Positions 8,215-17,531 of a DNA stretch of 64,000 bases are shown here, piece after piece (the first letter of the stretch is position 1; the number at the start of each line of letters is the position of its first letter). Both the position numbers and the translations under genes were made by a program. A model generated the notes under the pieces. It had not been told where the DNA came from, did not search any database, and saw only the letters and a program-made list of their open reading frames with translations. The stretch lies in assembly GCA_017395555.1 (NCBI GenBank), contig JAFPUE010000049.1:1-64000 (forward strand), given 5' to 3'. This DNA comes from Ruminiclostridium sp. (GTDB lineage: Bacteria; Bacillota; Clostridia; Oscillospirales; Ruminococcaceae).

Positions 8215-9783
8215 ATGGATGAATTCTTAATTTTACTTCCCGATTTATTATACCTTGTCTTTTTTGGCTGGTTTATTGTCCTGTTCTTTATTTCTATTAA
8301 AAAATGCTTCTGGAAAGGAGATAAAAGCAGGGTAAAGCTGTTTTTTCTGACGCTTGCTGCCAACCCGTTCGTCTCTTATCTCACGTCGCTCTTTTTCTCG
8401 GCGTTCTTGTTGTATTATGCGGCACCGATATTGGGCATTGACTATAAGACCAGTATTTTTAACTGGTATATGGTAACATCTGTTGCTTCTGTTATGGCAG
8501 GCACGATGTATATACTTGTGATCTTACTGTTTTCAAGAATTATCGGCAAATGGCTCGGAACACCAAACGTATCGCTTGTGTACTTCGTTACCATTATGTT
8601 CGGTGTAATTTTCGCAAGCTCTCTGCTCAACGATGTCCGCGAGAGTGGTAGTTCGCTGAATTTATTGTATATATTTGACCTGCTGAAACCGGTCATTTTA
8701 TTTATCACAGCCCTTCTTTTATACCGACTGGTAATAAAATCACTTTCCGAGCTGACAAACAAAGAGAAAAAGACAGACTCAAACCTGTTCATTATCCCCC
8801 CTACGCTTTTCAGTATGCTCTATTCGATATCAGCGTTTCTGTTGGGCGTTTCGGACGAAATAGAAACAACAGGCAATATAATCATCAATATCTTTACATT
8901 CGCAATATTATTCCTGTTTATATGGGCGTTCTATGTTATCATCAAAAACATAAACGCGACGAACGAGGCGATAGAAGCAAAAGAGCTTGCCGCGGAAATG
9001 GCGCGTATGGAGGCAAAGATAGAAGCCGATCTTTCCGTCGCCAAATCCATACAGAGCTCCGCGCTGCCGAGTGTGTTCCCGCCTTTCCCGGATCACAAGG
9101 GCTTTGAGCTTTTCGCAAGCATGAGCGCGGCAAAGGAAGTCGGCGGCGATTTCTACGATTTCTATATGCTCAGCGACAGCAACATAGGCTTCCTTATCGC
9201 CGACGTTTCCGGCAAGAGCATACCCGGTGCGATGTTCATGATGACCGCCAAGACAGTCATCAAAAGCCTTGCCGAGAGCGGACTCGATCCCGCCGAAGTA
9301 TTCACGCGTGCGAATGAGAGGCTCTGCGAGGGAAACGACGCGGAGATGTTCGTTACCGCGTGGCTCGGCTATCTCGATCTGAAAACGGGAATGATCCGTG
9401 TGGCAAACGCGGGACACAACCCGCCCGTGCTTATCCGGGACGGAAAAGCGGAGTATGTGATATTAAAGCCCGGTCTTATGCTTGCCGGAATGGACGGGAT
9501 ACGCTATAAGGAGCAGACGCTTCAGCTCCGGAAGGGTGATATCCTCTACCTTTACACAGACGGAGTGACCGAGGCTATGGACAAGGACGAGGAGCAGTAC
9601 GGCGAGGACAGGCTGCAAAAGCTGCTGTCGTTCGGGGAAAATTATCCGGAGCCGTCCGGCGAGAACGGGATCGCCGGTGCTGTATGCGACATGGTAGTCG
9701 CAGATGTGACAAAATATACCGCAGACGCGGAACAATCGGACGATATAACGATGCTGTGCATCAGGTATCTGGGGGTGGACTGA
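8215..9783 (+). CDS. Polytopic membrane PP2C/SpoIIE-type phosphatase
   Basis: About six membrane helices occupy residues 1-245, then a short coiled linker (EAIEAKELAAEMARMEAKIEAD), then a PP2C domain about 280-522 with EVGGDFYDFY, IADVSGKSIPGAM, YTDGVTEAM and QSDDITML intact. The PP2C part is roughly 85 percent identical by eye to the one ending at 7809, while the N-terminus is unrelated: an integral-membrane sensor replaces the Cache-HAMP unit. The ribosome site before 8215 is weak. It ends one base before the kinase start, so translational coupling is likely. Confidence 0.9.
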   Translation: MDEFLILLPDLLYLVFFGWFIVLFFISIKKCFWKGDKSRVKLFFLTLAANPFVSYLTSLFFSAFLLYYAAPILGIDYKTSIFNWYMVTSVASVMAGTMYILVILLFSRIIGKWLGTPNVSLVYFVTIMFGVIFASSLLNDVRESGSSLNLLYIFDLLKPVILFITALLLYRLVIKSLSELTNKEKKTDSNLFIIPPTLFSMLYSISAFLLGVSDEIETTGNIIINIFTFAILFLFIWAFYVIIKNINATNEAIEAKELAAEMARMEAKIEADLSVAKSIQSSALPSVFPPFPDHKGFELFASMSAAKEVGGDFYDFYMLSDSNIGFLIADVSGKSIPGAMFMMTAKTVIKSLAESGLDPAEVFTRANERLCEGNDAEMFVTAWLGYLDLKTGMIRVANAGHNPPVLIRDGKAEYVILKPGLMLAGMDGIRYKEQTLQLRKGDILYLYTDGVTEAMDKDEEQYGEDRLQKLLSFGENYPEPSGENGIAGAVCDMVVADVTKYTADAEQSDDITMLCIRYLGVD

Positions 9784-9784
9784 A

Positions 9785-10192
9785 ATGAAAGAACTTACGA
9801 TCGAAGCAACACCGGAAAATGTTGATACGGTGATAGAATTTGTTGACGAGCAGCTTGAAGCATACGGCTGCGGTATGAGGGCGCAGATGGCGATAGATGT
9901 CGCAGTGGACGAGCTCTTCGCGAACATAGCGCACTATGCCTACAATCCCGACACAGGGTACGCGACGGTGCGCGTTGACGTACTGAAGGATCCGCTTTCG
10001 GTTGAGATCACCTTCATAGACCACGGCAAGCAGTATGATCCGCTCGCAAAGGAAGATCCCGACACTACGCTCGCCCTTGAGGACAGACCGATAGGCGGTA
10101 TGGGCATATTCATAGTCAAGAAGAGCATGGACGAGATAACCTACGAGTACAAGGACGGCAAGAATATCCTGACTATAAAGAAAAATATTTAA
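9785..10192 (+). CDS. RsbW/SpoIIAB-like anti-sigma serine kinase
   Basis: A 135-residue GHKL ATPase of the HATPase_c_2 type. The N-box is VDELFANIAHYAY, the G1 box DHGKQYDP and the G2 box GGMGIFIVKK. It would phosphorylate the STAS protein and hold a client in check. No sigma factor gene is adjacent, so the client may be encoded elsewhere or may not be a sigma factor. It lies one base after the upstream phosphatase stop. Confidence 0.92.
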   Translation: MKELTIEATPENVDTVIEFVDEQLEAYGCGMRAQMAIDVAVDELFANIAHYAYNPDTGYATVRVDVLKDPLSVEITFIDHGKQYDPLAKEDPDTTLALEDRPIGGMGIFIVKKSMDEITYEYKDGKNILTIKKNI

Positions 10193-10224
10193 ACCTACCT
10201 ATCAGTATCCATCAGGAGGAAACT

Positions 10225-11409
10225 ATGTTCATAGACGATATCATAAGCAGGTTTTTCACGACGGAAAAGGAACATCTGATCGTGACCGACGCGGACGGAG
10301 AGCTTGTGTGGAAAAGCGAGTTCTTCCCGTATTCACTTGATGATATACTCGATGATATTAAAAGCGGACACGACGAGGGCGACGAATGGGAATTTCTCGA
10401 TACAGAGCTTCGCGTCAATCTCAAGGTGCGCCGTATGGCGATCGAGTACGAGGGAAAGAAGTATGTGTGCTGCCACTACACAGACGTTACAGAGTATTCG
10501 ATGCTCATGAAAGAAGCGCTCGCGTACACGAAAAACATTGCGGAGATCTCCAGCTTTCAGGCGAAGATAATGCGGCTGATGTCCGGCGGTTATGACGCTT
10601 TCCTGCCGGTGCTCGCGAATTATTGCAGCGCGAAGGAGCTTGTGATGTACGCCGACACGGACGGGTATATCACCAAGAGCGTATATGACGGGACGCTCTC
10701 CCGCACACGCCTTGAAAACAGCACAGAGACCGATTTTCTGTTCTCGTGCAGACGCGACGAGAAGCGCGGCGGCTATCACTGCCTGCTGTCATCGGAGACC
10801 GAGGGAAGAAGATACTGTGTTTTCGCGAGAGTCACCCCGTCGCTGAAACTTGACAATTTCCTCGATATATCGGCATATAACGTGCTCAGCCTGTTCATCG
10901 AGAACAGCATACTTCGTGAGAAGATCGTATATGAGAGCGAGCATGACAGGCTCACCGGACTTTACAACAAGGGCAAGTATATGGCAATGAAGGCCGACAA
11001 CTTCGGCAGCCCCGCATCTATTGCGATATACAACTTCGACGTTAACAACCTCAAATACATAAACGACAACTTCGGACATGAGCGCGGCGACGAGCTCATC
11101 ATCAAGGCGGCAAACAGCATACACGCGGTTGTTTCCGACAAGGTCTTCGGATTCAGAATGGGCGGCGACGAGTATGTAATGGTAGCCGTCAATGTCAGCG
11201 AGGACGAGGCGAAGGAGGTCCGCACCAAGTGGGAGGACGCTCTCGTCAAGCTCAATGAGGACGGCGATGTTTACTGCGTCATGGCGTGCGGTCTGCAATA
11301 CGGCGAGGGCGCGTTCGACTACGACGGTCTCTACCACAAGGCGGACGAGCAGATGTACCTCGACAAGAAGGCAAGAAAAGAAAAAGGTCAGACATCGCAC
11401 CTGAAATGA
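10225..11409 (+). CDS. Cytosolic diguanylate cyclase with PAS-like N-terminus
   Basis: GGDEF proteins make cyclic di-GMP from two GTP. Residues 1-100 look like a PAS fold (HLIVTDADGELVWKSEFFP), about 105-230 like a GAF-type region, and about 235-390 form the GGDEF domain with DRLTGLYNKG, FDVNNLKYINDNFGH and the signature FRMGGDEYV (residues 313-317). Tyr replaces the last Phe of GGDEF, a change that is usually tolerated. No RxxD inhibitory site is obvious. The AGGAGG ribosome site is excellent. Its place after the kinase suggests that this module and c-di-GMP signalling are expressed together. A terminator follows. Confidence 0.92.
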   Translation: MFIDDIISRFFTTEKEHLIVTDADGELVWKSEFFPYSLDDILDDIKSGHDEGDEWEFLDTELRVNLKVRRMAIEYEGKKYVCCHYTDVTEYSMLMKEALAYTKNIAEISSFQAKIMRLMSGGYDAFLPVLANYCSAKELVMYADTDGYITKSVYDGTLSRTRLENSTETDFLFSCRRDEKRGGYHCLLSSETEGRRYCVFARVTPSLKLDNFLDISAYNVLSLFIENSILREKIVYESEHDRLTGLYNKGKYMAMKADNFGSPASIAIYNFDVNNLKYINDNFGHERGDELIIKAANSIHAVVSDKVFGFRMGGDEYVMVAVNVSEDEAKEVRTKWEDALVKLNEDGDVYCVMACGLQYGEGAFDYDGLYHKADEQMYLDKKARKEKGQTSHLK

Positions 11410-11430
11410 ATTGATAATAATAGTCAGATA

Positions 11431-11463
11431 AAAGGCAATATCCCGGATATTGCCTTTTTCTTT
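11431..11463 (+). terminator. Terminator of the partner-switching/GGDEF operon
   Basis: A perfect 12-bp stem (11431-11442 with 11446-11457) around a three-base loop is followed directly by a T-run. Confidence 0.9.
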
Positions 11464-11480
11464 GTAAATAATGCGTCCTC

Positions 11481-11712
11481 AACAACTGCCTTTTGGCAGT
11501 TGTTGTTCCGAAATCCGCAAAGCGGACTTCGGAAAGCCTTAAAAATACGCTTTCAGCGTCTTTTTAAGGCGGACACATTCTTTGATGTCAAGCTCATTCC
11601 GCCCTACGGGCGGACAAAAGTGCAAGGAAAATTTTTTATTTTGGGATTTTCCTTGCACTTTTGCAACCGTGAAAAGGCTTCAAGCTACGCTATGAAGACT
11701 TTTCGCGGTTGA
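11481..11712. repeat. Cluster of six consecutive palindromes
   Basis: No gene. Palindromes follow one another at 11481-11504, 11506-11534, 11536-11570, 11598-11614, 11616-11662 and about 11667-11712. Stems are 7-17 bp with few mismatches. A run of this kind without spacing for genes looks like a composite extragenic element; it could fold into a highly structured RNA or DNA cruciform. Confidence 0.7.
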
Positions 11713-11729
11713 TGAGCAGACATTAAATA

Positions 11730-11758
11730 TTGACAACATAATGAAATTGTGGTAAAAT
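11730..11758 (+). promoter_or_regulatory. Promoter of the repeat lipoprotein
   Basis: TTGACA at 11730-11735 and TAAAAT at 11753-11758 with a 17-base spacer, leaving a long leader of about 170 bases. Confidence 0.65.
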
Positions 11759-11936
11759 GCACTTATGTATCAAAGGCGGCTCGCGTTGCTGCAAAATCAA
11801 GTCGAAAAGCGACGGATTTTTGTGCATTTTTGCAAAATCGGTAACATTTTCCAAAAAGCGCGCAACCATTTTTGATTTTTCGCGTTTATATTGTCAGAAA
11901 GGCAAAAACAAACCTTTGCGAAAGGAAGAAAATATT

Positions 11937-13619
11937 ATGAAGAAGCAGACACTTATCATCACAGCAGCACTCCTTACCTTATGTATGGCAGGATGCGCAC
12001 AGCAGAACACCAAACCCGCAGAGACTACTACGGAAACAACAACCGCAGCAGCCGCGGCTGCACCCGAGACCACCACTACCACAACGGCAGCGACAACGAC
12101 AACGGCTGCGGAAACCGAACCCGCTATCACTCCGGAGGAAGACCTCGAAAATCAGAAGCATCTGTTCAGAGGATATGTGGATTCATCAAGCAGTGAGCCC
12201 GAACAGCTCTCCAAAGCTCCCTCCGACGATGCCGAAAAGTTCGGCGAGCTTACATACGGAACGATAATGGAGATCTACACCTGCGATACCGACGGCTGGT
12301 ATCTCGCAGTCCTCGGCGGCGACACAGTAGGCTACATCAAAGCCGATCTGATAAAGGAATGGCCGCACACTCTCCCGTTCGGCGAGCGTCTTTTCGGCGG
12401 ATATATCAATTCCGAGGAGCCGGTTGACCTGCTGAGCGATGCGGACGAGAGCTCCGAGTCAATAAGAAAGATCCTTCCGGGAACACAGATCGACGTATAT
12501 GAAAGCGACTATGAAGGCTGGTACATGACCGAGTTCGCAAACGACAGCGACGGCTTCGATATCGGCTTCATCAAGGCTGAATACATAGCGGAGATACCGG
12601 CTTATGACGAGGGCGCTTACGAGCCGAGAGTAAGCGATATCGCCGGAAGCTGGATCTACGAGGAACAGGACGCAGGCAACACCGAGGAATATGTCGGCAG
12701 ACCGGTTGGCTACTATACCATAACCGAGGACGGCAGATTCTCCTATACCACTGACGGCACATCTTTCACAAACGGTACGATAAATGTTGTATATGAGCAG
12801 TATATAGACGGCTCCATGGTTCCGTGGTTCATGTTCTACACCGAAAGCGGCGAGTCGTTTATGGGCTGTCATCCCGCAGGCGAAGACGGCTGCCTCTATA
12901 TAGGCAACGCAGGCGAGAGCAGACTTGTTCCCGACAACGGCAACGCGATAGGCGGCACAGACAATGTCTCCGTTCCGAACGAGTACGGCTTCTACGAGTA
13001 CAAGAATCCTCCCGCTTCCAGCGTGAGCGTCGCGTCACTTTCGGGAACATGGTGCATTGAGGGCAACCCCTCCGAAGTTCTCTCGATAAGCAGAACAGAC
13101 GATATCTACAAGGGAACGTTCAAATTTGAGGGAAGCAGCACCGCAGCAGGCGTTATAAAGCTCGAATACCTGCTCAACCCCGACAATACACAGACATTCT
13201 GGTTCACATTCTACACCGTTGACGGTCAGCTCTGGAACGGTTTCAGCGTAACCGGCGACGTCCCGCTCAACGACCTCTATTCCGGACAGGACGGCGCGAT
13301 ACACTTTGTAAGGATCGGTGATGCCGACATTTACAACATAGCCGGAGTATGGTATGAAGCCGATGTTCTCGATTCAAGAACGCTCACGATCAATGAGGAC
13401 GGTTCGTACACCCTTGCATACAGAGGCGGCGGAGCTGCTTACGGCACAGTAAAGATCGAATACGAGGAACACCCCGACGGTTCGCTGACAGCGTGGTATA
13501 ATCTCTATGAGAATGACGGAAAGCTCTTCGCAGGCTTCCAGAAGACCGACGAGTTCCCGCAGGACAATCTCTATTCGGGACACGACGGTGAGATGCACTT
13601 TGAGCGCGCTTACCTGTAA
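11937..13619 (+). CDS. Surface lipoprotein with two SH3-like and three beta repeats
   Basis: A type II signal peptide ends in the lipobox CMAGC with Cys20, followed by a Thr/Ala-rich linker (24-65). Two SH3-like units follow (about 75-130 and 145-210, each with DGWYLAVL- or EGWYMTEF-type core and GYIKADLI/GFIKAEYI end). Three related beta domains begin near residues 237, 368 and 469 (GSWIYEE, GTWCIEG, GVWYEAD), each ending in LYSG-HDGE-HFER-like sequence. The true start at 11937 has GAAAGGAAG; the upstream in-frame ATG at 11757 lacks a ribosome site and overlaps the promoter. Probably wall-bound; ligand unknown. Confidence 0.88.
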   Translation: MKKQTLIITAALLTLCMAGCAQQNTKPAETTTETTTAAAAAAPETTTTTTAATTTTAAETEPAITPEEDLENQKHLFRGYVDSSSSEPEQLSKAPSDDAEKFGELTYGTIMEIYTCDTDGWYLAVLGGDTVGYIKADLIKEWPHTLPFGERLFGGYINSEEPVDLLSDADESSESIRKILPGTQIDVYESDYEGWYMTEFANDSDGFDIGFIKAEYIAEIPAYDEGAYEPRVSDIAGSWIYEEQDAGNTEEYVGRPVGYYTITEDGRFSYTTDGTSFTNGTINVVYEQYIDGSMVPWFMFYTESGESFMGCHPAGEDGCLYIGNAGESRLVPDNGNAIGGTDNVSVPNEYGFYEYKNPPASSVSVASLSGTWCIEGNPSEVLSISRTDDIYKGTFKFEGSSTAAGVIKLEYLLNPDNTQTFWFTFYTVDGQLWNGFSVTGDVPLNDLYSGQDGAIHFVRIGDADIYNIAGVWYEADVLDSRTLTINEDGSYTLAYRGGGAAYGTVKIEYEEHPDGSLTAWYNLYENDGKLFAGFQKTDEFPQDNLYSGHDGEMHFERAYL

Positions 13620-13635
13620 TAAAAAGGAGAAATAA

Positions 13636-14196
13636 ATGTTACCATACATAGCCTTGACGGTAATAGGAGTAATTGTGCTGATTGTCGGCATCGTGCTCAT
13701 AACACGCAAAAAGAAGGCACTCGGCATAATTCTGACCGTGCTCGGAATACTCGCCGCGATCGCGGGAGCGTTCCTGATAATATGCACCTACATCCTGCTT
13801 GACTTTATCCACAATCAGCCGCCGAAGGAACCGCCGGAACCGATCGTTACCGAGGCTTCCGTCGTTGAAGATATAACACCGGAAGAACCGGAAGACGGCG
13901 GCGAGACCGGCTCGGACTGGCGCACATGGAGAAGCTACACCGACGATATCGTGATCTCCGACGAGCTTACCGTATGCCTGTCACTGTTCGATGATAAGAC
14001 AGGCTACGCCGTATATGACAGCTCCGACGGCTCCCGTATCGCAAGCCTTGTCAACGACACCGGAACCGATATTGACCTTTGGAATATAAAATCCGAGGAC
14101 ATCAACAGCGACGGCAGCACCGATATAGGCGTAGTCCTCACAGACGGCCAAACCCTCTGGTTCGCCTATAACGGCGGGTTTGAGCGCCAGCCCTGA
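13636..14196 (+). CDS. Two-helix membrane protein with external acidic domain
   Basis: The protein starts with two hydrophobic helices (residues 3-22 and 29-55) split by RKKK, then a proline-rich stalk (QPPKEPPEPIVTE) and a soluble C-terminal domain of about 110 residues (SLFDDKTGYAVYDSSDGSRI, DIGVVLTDGQTLWFAYNGGF). It begins 17 bases after the lipoprotein, with AAAAGGAGA, so the two are probably co-transcribed. I recognise no family. Confidence 0.75.
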   Translation: MLPYIALTVIGVIVLIVGIVLITRKKKALGIILTVLGILAAIAGAFLIICTYILLDFIHNQPPKEPPEPIVTEASVVEDITPEEPEDGGETGSDWRTWRSYTDDIVISDELTVCLSLFDDKTGYAVYDSSDGSRIASLVNDTGTDIDLWNIKSEDINSDGSTDIGVVLTDGQTLWFAYNGGFERQP

Positions 14197-14300
14197 CGGG
14201 GAACTGCCCTGACGGGCGTGTCCTACGCGGACGGCGCCAGCCTACGCGGCTGGACCGCGGCGGGGAACGCCCCGCGGCGTAAAGACCGTAACACGGGAAT
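14197..14300. repeat. Dispersed GC-rich repeat, copy 1
   Basis: The 39 bases 14216-14254 are identical to 39264-39302, and the short block GACCGTAACACGG at 14284-14296 recurs at 39333-39345. The element consists of small palindromes (CCTACGCGG, CGCCAGCCTACGCGGCTGG-like, CGCGGCGGGG...CCCCGCGGCG). It lies directly downstream of a stop codon in both places. Confidence 0.8.
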
Positions 14301-14323
14301 TTGATAATCACTTCTAAAATACA

Positions 14324-14364
14324 AGAACCGCTGAGTGGTAAACATTCAGCGGTTCTGTTTTTAT
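14324..14364 (+). terminator. Terminator between convergent genes
   Basis: An 11-bp stem (14324-14334 with 14346-14356) is followed by GTTTTTATT. It ends the rightward lipoprotein transcript and may also serve leftward valS, though the leftward T-run is weak. Confidence 0.8.
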
Positions 14365-14374
14365 TCATAATAAA

Positions 14375-17017
14375 TCAGATTTTTTTCAGAGCGGCAATAG
14401 ACTCTTCTATCTTTGCCATTTTCTCCTGCGCCTTTGCGAGCTTTGCGCGCTCGTTTTCGATCTGCTGTGCGGGAGCCTTCGACAGGAAGCCCTGATTGTT
14501 CAGCTTGCCGTTGAGGAAGGCAAGGTCTTTCTCGACAGCCTTCTTCTCCTTTTCAAGCCTTTCGAGCTCCTTGTCCGTGTCAACAAGCTCACCGAGCGGC
14601 ATGAATATGCGAGCGGAGGATGTTACCGCGTTCGCCATGTTCGCTGTGTCGGCAAACTTTTCCGCGATCTCGACGTTCGACGCGCCTGCGAGCTTCTCGA
14701 AGAATACCGCACAGGACTCGAACAGCGCCTTTTCGGCTGTCTCGATGTGCATTGTCACCTTCTTGGACGGCGGTACGTTCAGCTCTGTGCGCTTTGTGCG
14801 GACAGCCTTTACCGCGTCAATTATCTTGGTGAAGCTCACTTCTTCTGCTGCGAAATCAAGCGTATCATCGAACTTCGGCCACTCGGAGATCATTATGCTC
14901 TCCGCTTCGCCGGCAACCGGCATGGACTGCCATATTTCCTCGGTGATGAACGGCATGAACGGGTGCAGGAGCTTCAGGATATCGCGCATTACATATACAA
15001 GCACGTTCTGCGCGGCTCTTGCGGTGTCACCGCCCGCTGCAATACGCGGCTTTGTCAGCTCGATGTACCAGTCGCAGTAGGTGTCCCAGATAAAGTCGTA
15101 CAGCTTGCCGAGCGCGATACCGAGCTCGAAGCTCTCGATGTTGTCGGTTACTTCCTTCACAAGTCTGTTGCAGCGCGACAGAACCCACTTGTCCTCGATA
15201 GGAAGCTCTGCGGGCAGCTCCGCCTTCTCCATATCCTCGGGCAGATTCATCAGAATGTAGCGGGAAGCGTTCCAGAGCTTGTTCGCAAAGTTACGCGCGG
15301 ACGTTACCTTTGCCTTTGTCCAGCGCATATCGTTTCCGGGGCTGTTGCCCGTTACAAGGGCGAAGCGCAGAGCGTCCGCACCGTACTCGCCGATTATCTC
15401 CAGCGGGTCAACGCCGTTTCCGAGAGATTTGCTCATCTTGCGTCCGAGCTCATCGCGTACAAGTCCGTGGATAAGAACGTGCTCGAACGGCTTCTGACCG
15501 GTATGCTCCAGAGCGGAGAATATCATTCTCGATACCCAGAACGAAATTATATCATAGCCCGTAACGAGCGTGTTTGTCGGGTAGAAGTATTTGAAATCCT
15601 CGGTCTCATGCGGCCAGCCGAGAGTTGAGAACGGCCAGAGTGCCGAGCTGAACCATGTATCGAGAGTGTCCTCGTCCTGCTTCATCGGCTTTCCGCACTT
15701 CGGGCATACCGAAACGGGAGTCTCACTTATTACCTCGTGTCCGCATTCCTCGTTCGTGCAGTAGTAAGCGGGTATTCTGTGACCCCACCAGAGCTGACGG
15801 GAGATGCACCAGTCGCGGATATTCTCCATCCAGCGCAGGTAGGTGTTCTCGAAGTGCTTGGGAACGTATTTGAGCTCGCCGCTCTTTACGACTTCGATAG
15901 CAGGCTTTGCGAGCGGAGCCATTTTTACGAACCACTGCTTTGAGCAGCGCGGCTCTACAACGGTGTGGCAGCGCTGGCAGGTACCTACGTTGTGGACGTG
16001 CTTCTCGACTTTAACGAGAAGACCCTGCGCTTCGAGATCGGCAACCATAGCCTTTCTCGCCTCGTATCTGTCCATTCCTGCGTACTTTCCGCCGTACTCT
16101 TTATTAATGGTAGCGTCGTCGTTCATTATGTTGAGGATAGGAAGGTTATGACGCAGACCTACTTCGTAGTCGTTCGGGTCATGCGCGGGCGTGATCTTAA
16201 CAACGCCGGTTCCGAAATCCATTTCAACATACTCGTCCGCGATAACGGGAATTTCCCTGTCCGTAAGCGGGAGCTTTACGGTCTTGCCGACGATAGCCTT
16301 GTAGCGCTCGTCGTCGGGGTGTACCGCGACAGCCGTATCGCCGAGCAGCGTCTCGGGACGCGTGGTAGCTATCTGCACAAATCCGCTGCCGTCCGTGAGC
16401 GGGTAGTTGATGTGCCAGAAGTGACCCTCCTGCTCCTCGTACTCGCACTCGATATCGGAGATAGAGGTGCGGCAGTTCGGACACCAGTTTATGATACGCT
16501 CGCCGTGGTAGATGAGACCCTTCTTGTAGTAGTCGATGAATACCTTCTGAACAGCCTCGGAGCAGCCGTCGTCGAGGGTGAAGCGCTCACGCTCCCAGTC
16601 GCAGGACGAGCCGAGCTTTTTGAGCTGGTTCTGAATTTTACCGCCGTACTCGTGTGTCCAGTCCCACGCGCGTTCGAGGAATCCGTCACGTCCGATGTCG
16701 TCCTTGGTAACGCCGTCCTCTTTCATTTTCGCAACGACTTTTGCCTCGGTAGCAATAGAAGCGTGGTCTGTACCCGGGAGCCACAGCGCGGAATACCCCT
16801 GCATACGCTTTGTGCGGATAAGGATATCCTGCAGTGTCTCGTCAAGCGCGTGACCCATGTGGAGCTGTCCAGTTACGTTCGGGGGCGGGATAACTATTGT
16901 ATAGGGCTTCTTCTCGGGATCGCGCTCCGCGTGGAAGTAACCCTTGTCCTCCCAATTCTTGTAGATTCGCTCCTCGAAGTCCTTCGGGGAGTAGGTTTTT
17001 GCGAGTTCTTTCTTCAT
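14375..17017 (-). CDS. valS: Valyl-tRNA synthetase
   Basis: Class I synthetase that charges tRNA-Val. The HIGH-type motif is HMGH at 53-56 within [19 protein letters not shown] occurs near residue 526 in [15 protein letters not shown]; the editing CP1 domain lies between. A C-terminal coiled coil (about 811-880) is the usual tRNA-binding arm of ValRS. At 880 residues it has normal length. It lies 22 bases after the zinc-ribbon gene, so it is probably transcribed with rqcH and not from a T-box leader of its own; I see no room for a T-box directly upstream. Confidence 0.98.
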   Translation of the reverse strand: MKKELAKTYSPKDFEERIYKNWEDKGYFHAERDPEKKPYTIVIPPPNVTGQLHMGHALDETLQDILIRTKRMQGYSALWLPGTDHASIATEAKVVAKMKEDGVTKDDIGRDGFLERAWDWTHEYGGKIQNQLKKLGSSCDWERERFTLDDGCSEAVQKVFIDYYKKGLIYHGERIINWCPNCRTSISDIECEYEEQEGHFWHINYPLTDGSGFVQIATTRPETLLGDTAVAVHPDDERYKAIVGKTVKLPLTDREIPVIADEYVEMDFGTGVVKITPAHDPNDYEVGLRHNLPILNIMNDDATINKEYGGKYAGMDRYEARKAMVADLEAQGLLVKVEKHVHNVGTCQRCHTVVEPRCSKQWFVKMAPLAKPAIEVVKSGELKYVPKHFENTYLRWMENIRDWCISRQLWWGHRIPAYYCTNEECGHEVISETPVSVCPKCGKPMKQDEDTLDTWFSSALWPFSTLGWPHETEDFKYFYPTNTLVTGYDIISFWVSRMIFSALEHTGQKPFEHVLIHGLVRDELGRKMSKSLGNGVDPLEIIGEYGADALRFALVTGNSPGNDMRWTKAKVTSARNFANKLWNASRYILMNLPEDMEKAELPAELPIEDKWVLSRCNRLVKEVTDNIESFELGIALGKLYDFIWDTYCDWYIELTKPRIAAGGDTARAAQNVLVYVMRDILKLLHPFMPFITEEIWQSMPVAGEAESIMISEWPKFDDTLDFAAEEVSFTKIIDAVKAVRTKRTELNVPPSKKVTMHIETAEKALFESCAVFFEKLAGASNVEIAEKFADTANMANAVTSSARIFMPLGELVDTDKELERLEKEKKAVEKDLAFLNGKLNNQGFLSKAPAQQIENERAKLAKAQEKMAKIEESIAALKKI

Positions 17018-17039
17018 AGTGTTGAAACCTTTCTTAGAT

Positions 17040-17531
17040 TTATGTAAACAGTTTTATAAAAAGACCGTCCGGTCTGAATAACGAAACAGTAACAGTCAAG
17101 ATGTTGAAGATGACAATGACAGTAAGATGCGCGAGCAGTTTCCGGTAGTCGTAGGTAAACTGCACCTTTGTGCGCTTTCGGGTTATAAGCTCCAGAAGCA
17201 TCTGCCAGCTATCGAGGTTCGGAATGAGCAGGTGTAGCACCAGAATCACATTCACATACCCGAGCGCCAGCGGCTCTATCGGCGGCATCTGTGCCAAAGA
17301 CCACAGCCCGAACAAGCCCGCAGAAAACAGCAAAAGTGCCGCCGCAGCTATGTACTGCCACATCTGCGGGTGCGTTCCGGAGATACGCTTCAGCTTCTTT
17401 GCGCTGCTTTTCTCAAACGCGGCTATCTCCTCGTCCGCCGCCTTTCGCGTATATTCTCCGCAGTCGGTACATTCCGCCCTGCCGTCCGCATACACACAGC
17501 CGCATTTCGGGCATATCCGCGCACTCTTCAT
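17040..17531 (-). CDS. Zinc-ribbon membrane protein between rqcH and valS
   Basis: The N-terminus is a four-cysteine zinc ribbon ([21 protein letters not shown]), followed by a charged helix and about three to four membrane helices (residues about 57-75, 85-105, 130-155). Its start overlaps the rqcH stop by four bases (ATGA), which implies translational coupling. No family recognised. Position beside ribosome rescue and tRNA charging genes may be only operonic. Confidence 0.8.
   Translation of the reverse strand: MKSARICPKCGCVYADGRAECTDCGEYTRKAADEEIAAFEKSSAKKLKRISGTHPQMWQYIAAAALLLFSAGLFGLWSLAQMPPIEPLALGYVNVILVLHLLIPNLDSWQMLLELITRKRTKVQFTYDYRKLLAHLTVIVIFNILTVTVSLFRPDGLFIKLFT

Noticed and set aside
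11757..11936. Upstream extension of the repeat lipoprotein by 60 residues
   Set aside because: It overlaps the promoter -10, has no ribosome site and would bury the lipoprotein signal peptide.
17018..17039. T-box leader for valS
   Set aside because: Only 22 bases separate valS from the preceding gene, so no room exists.
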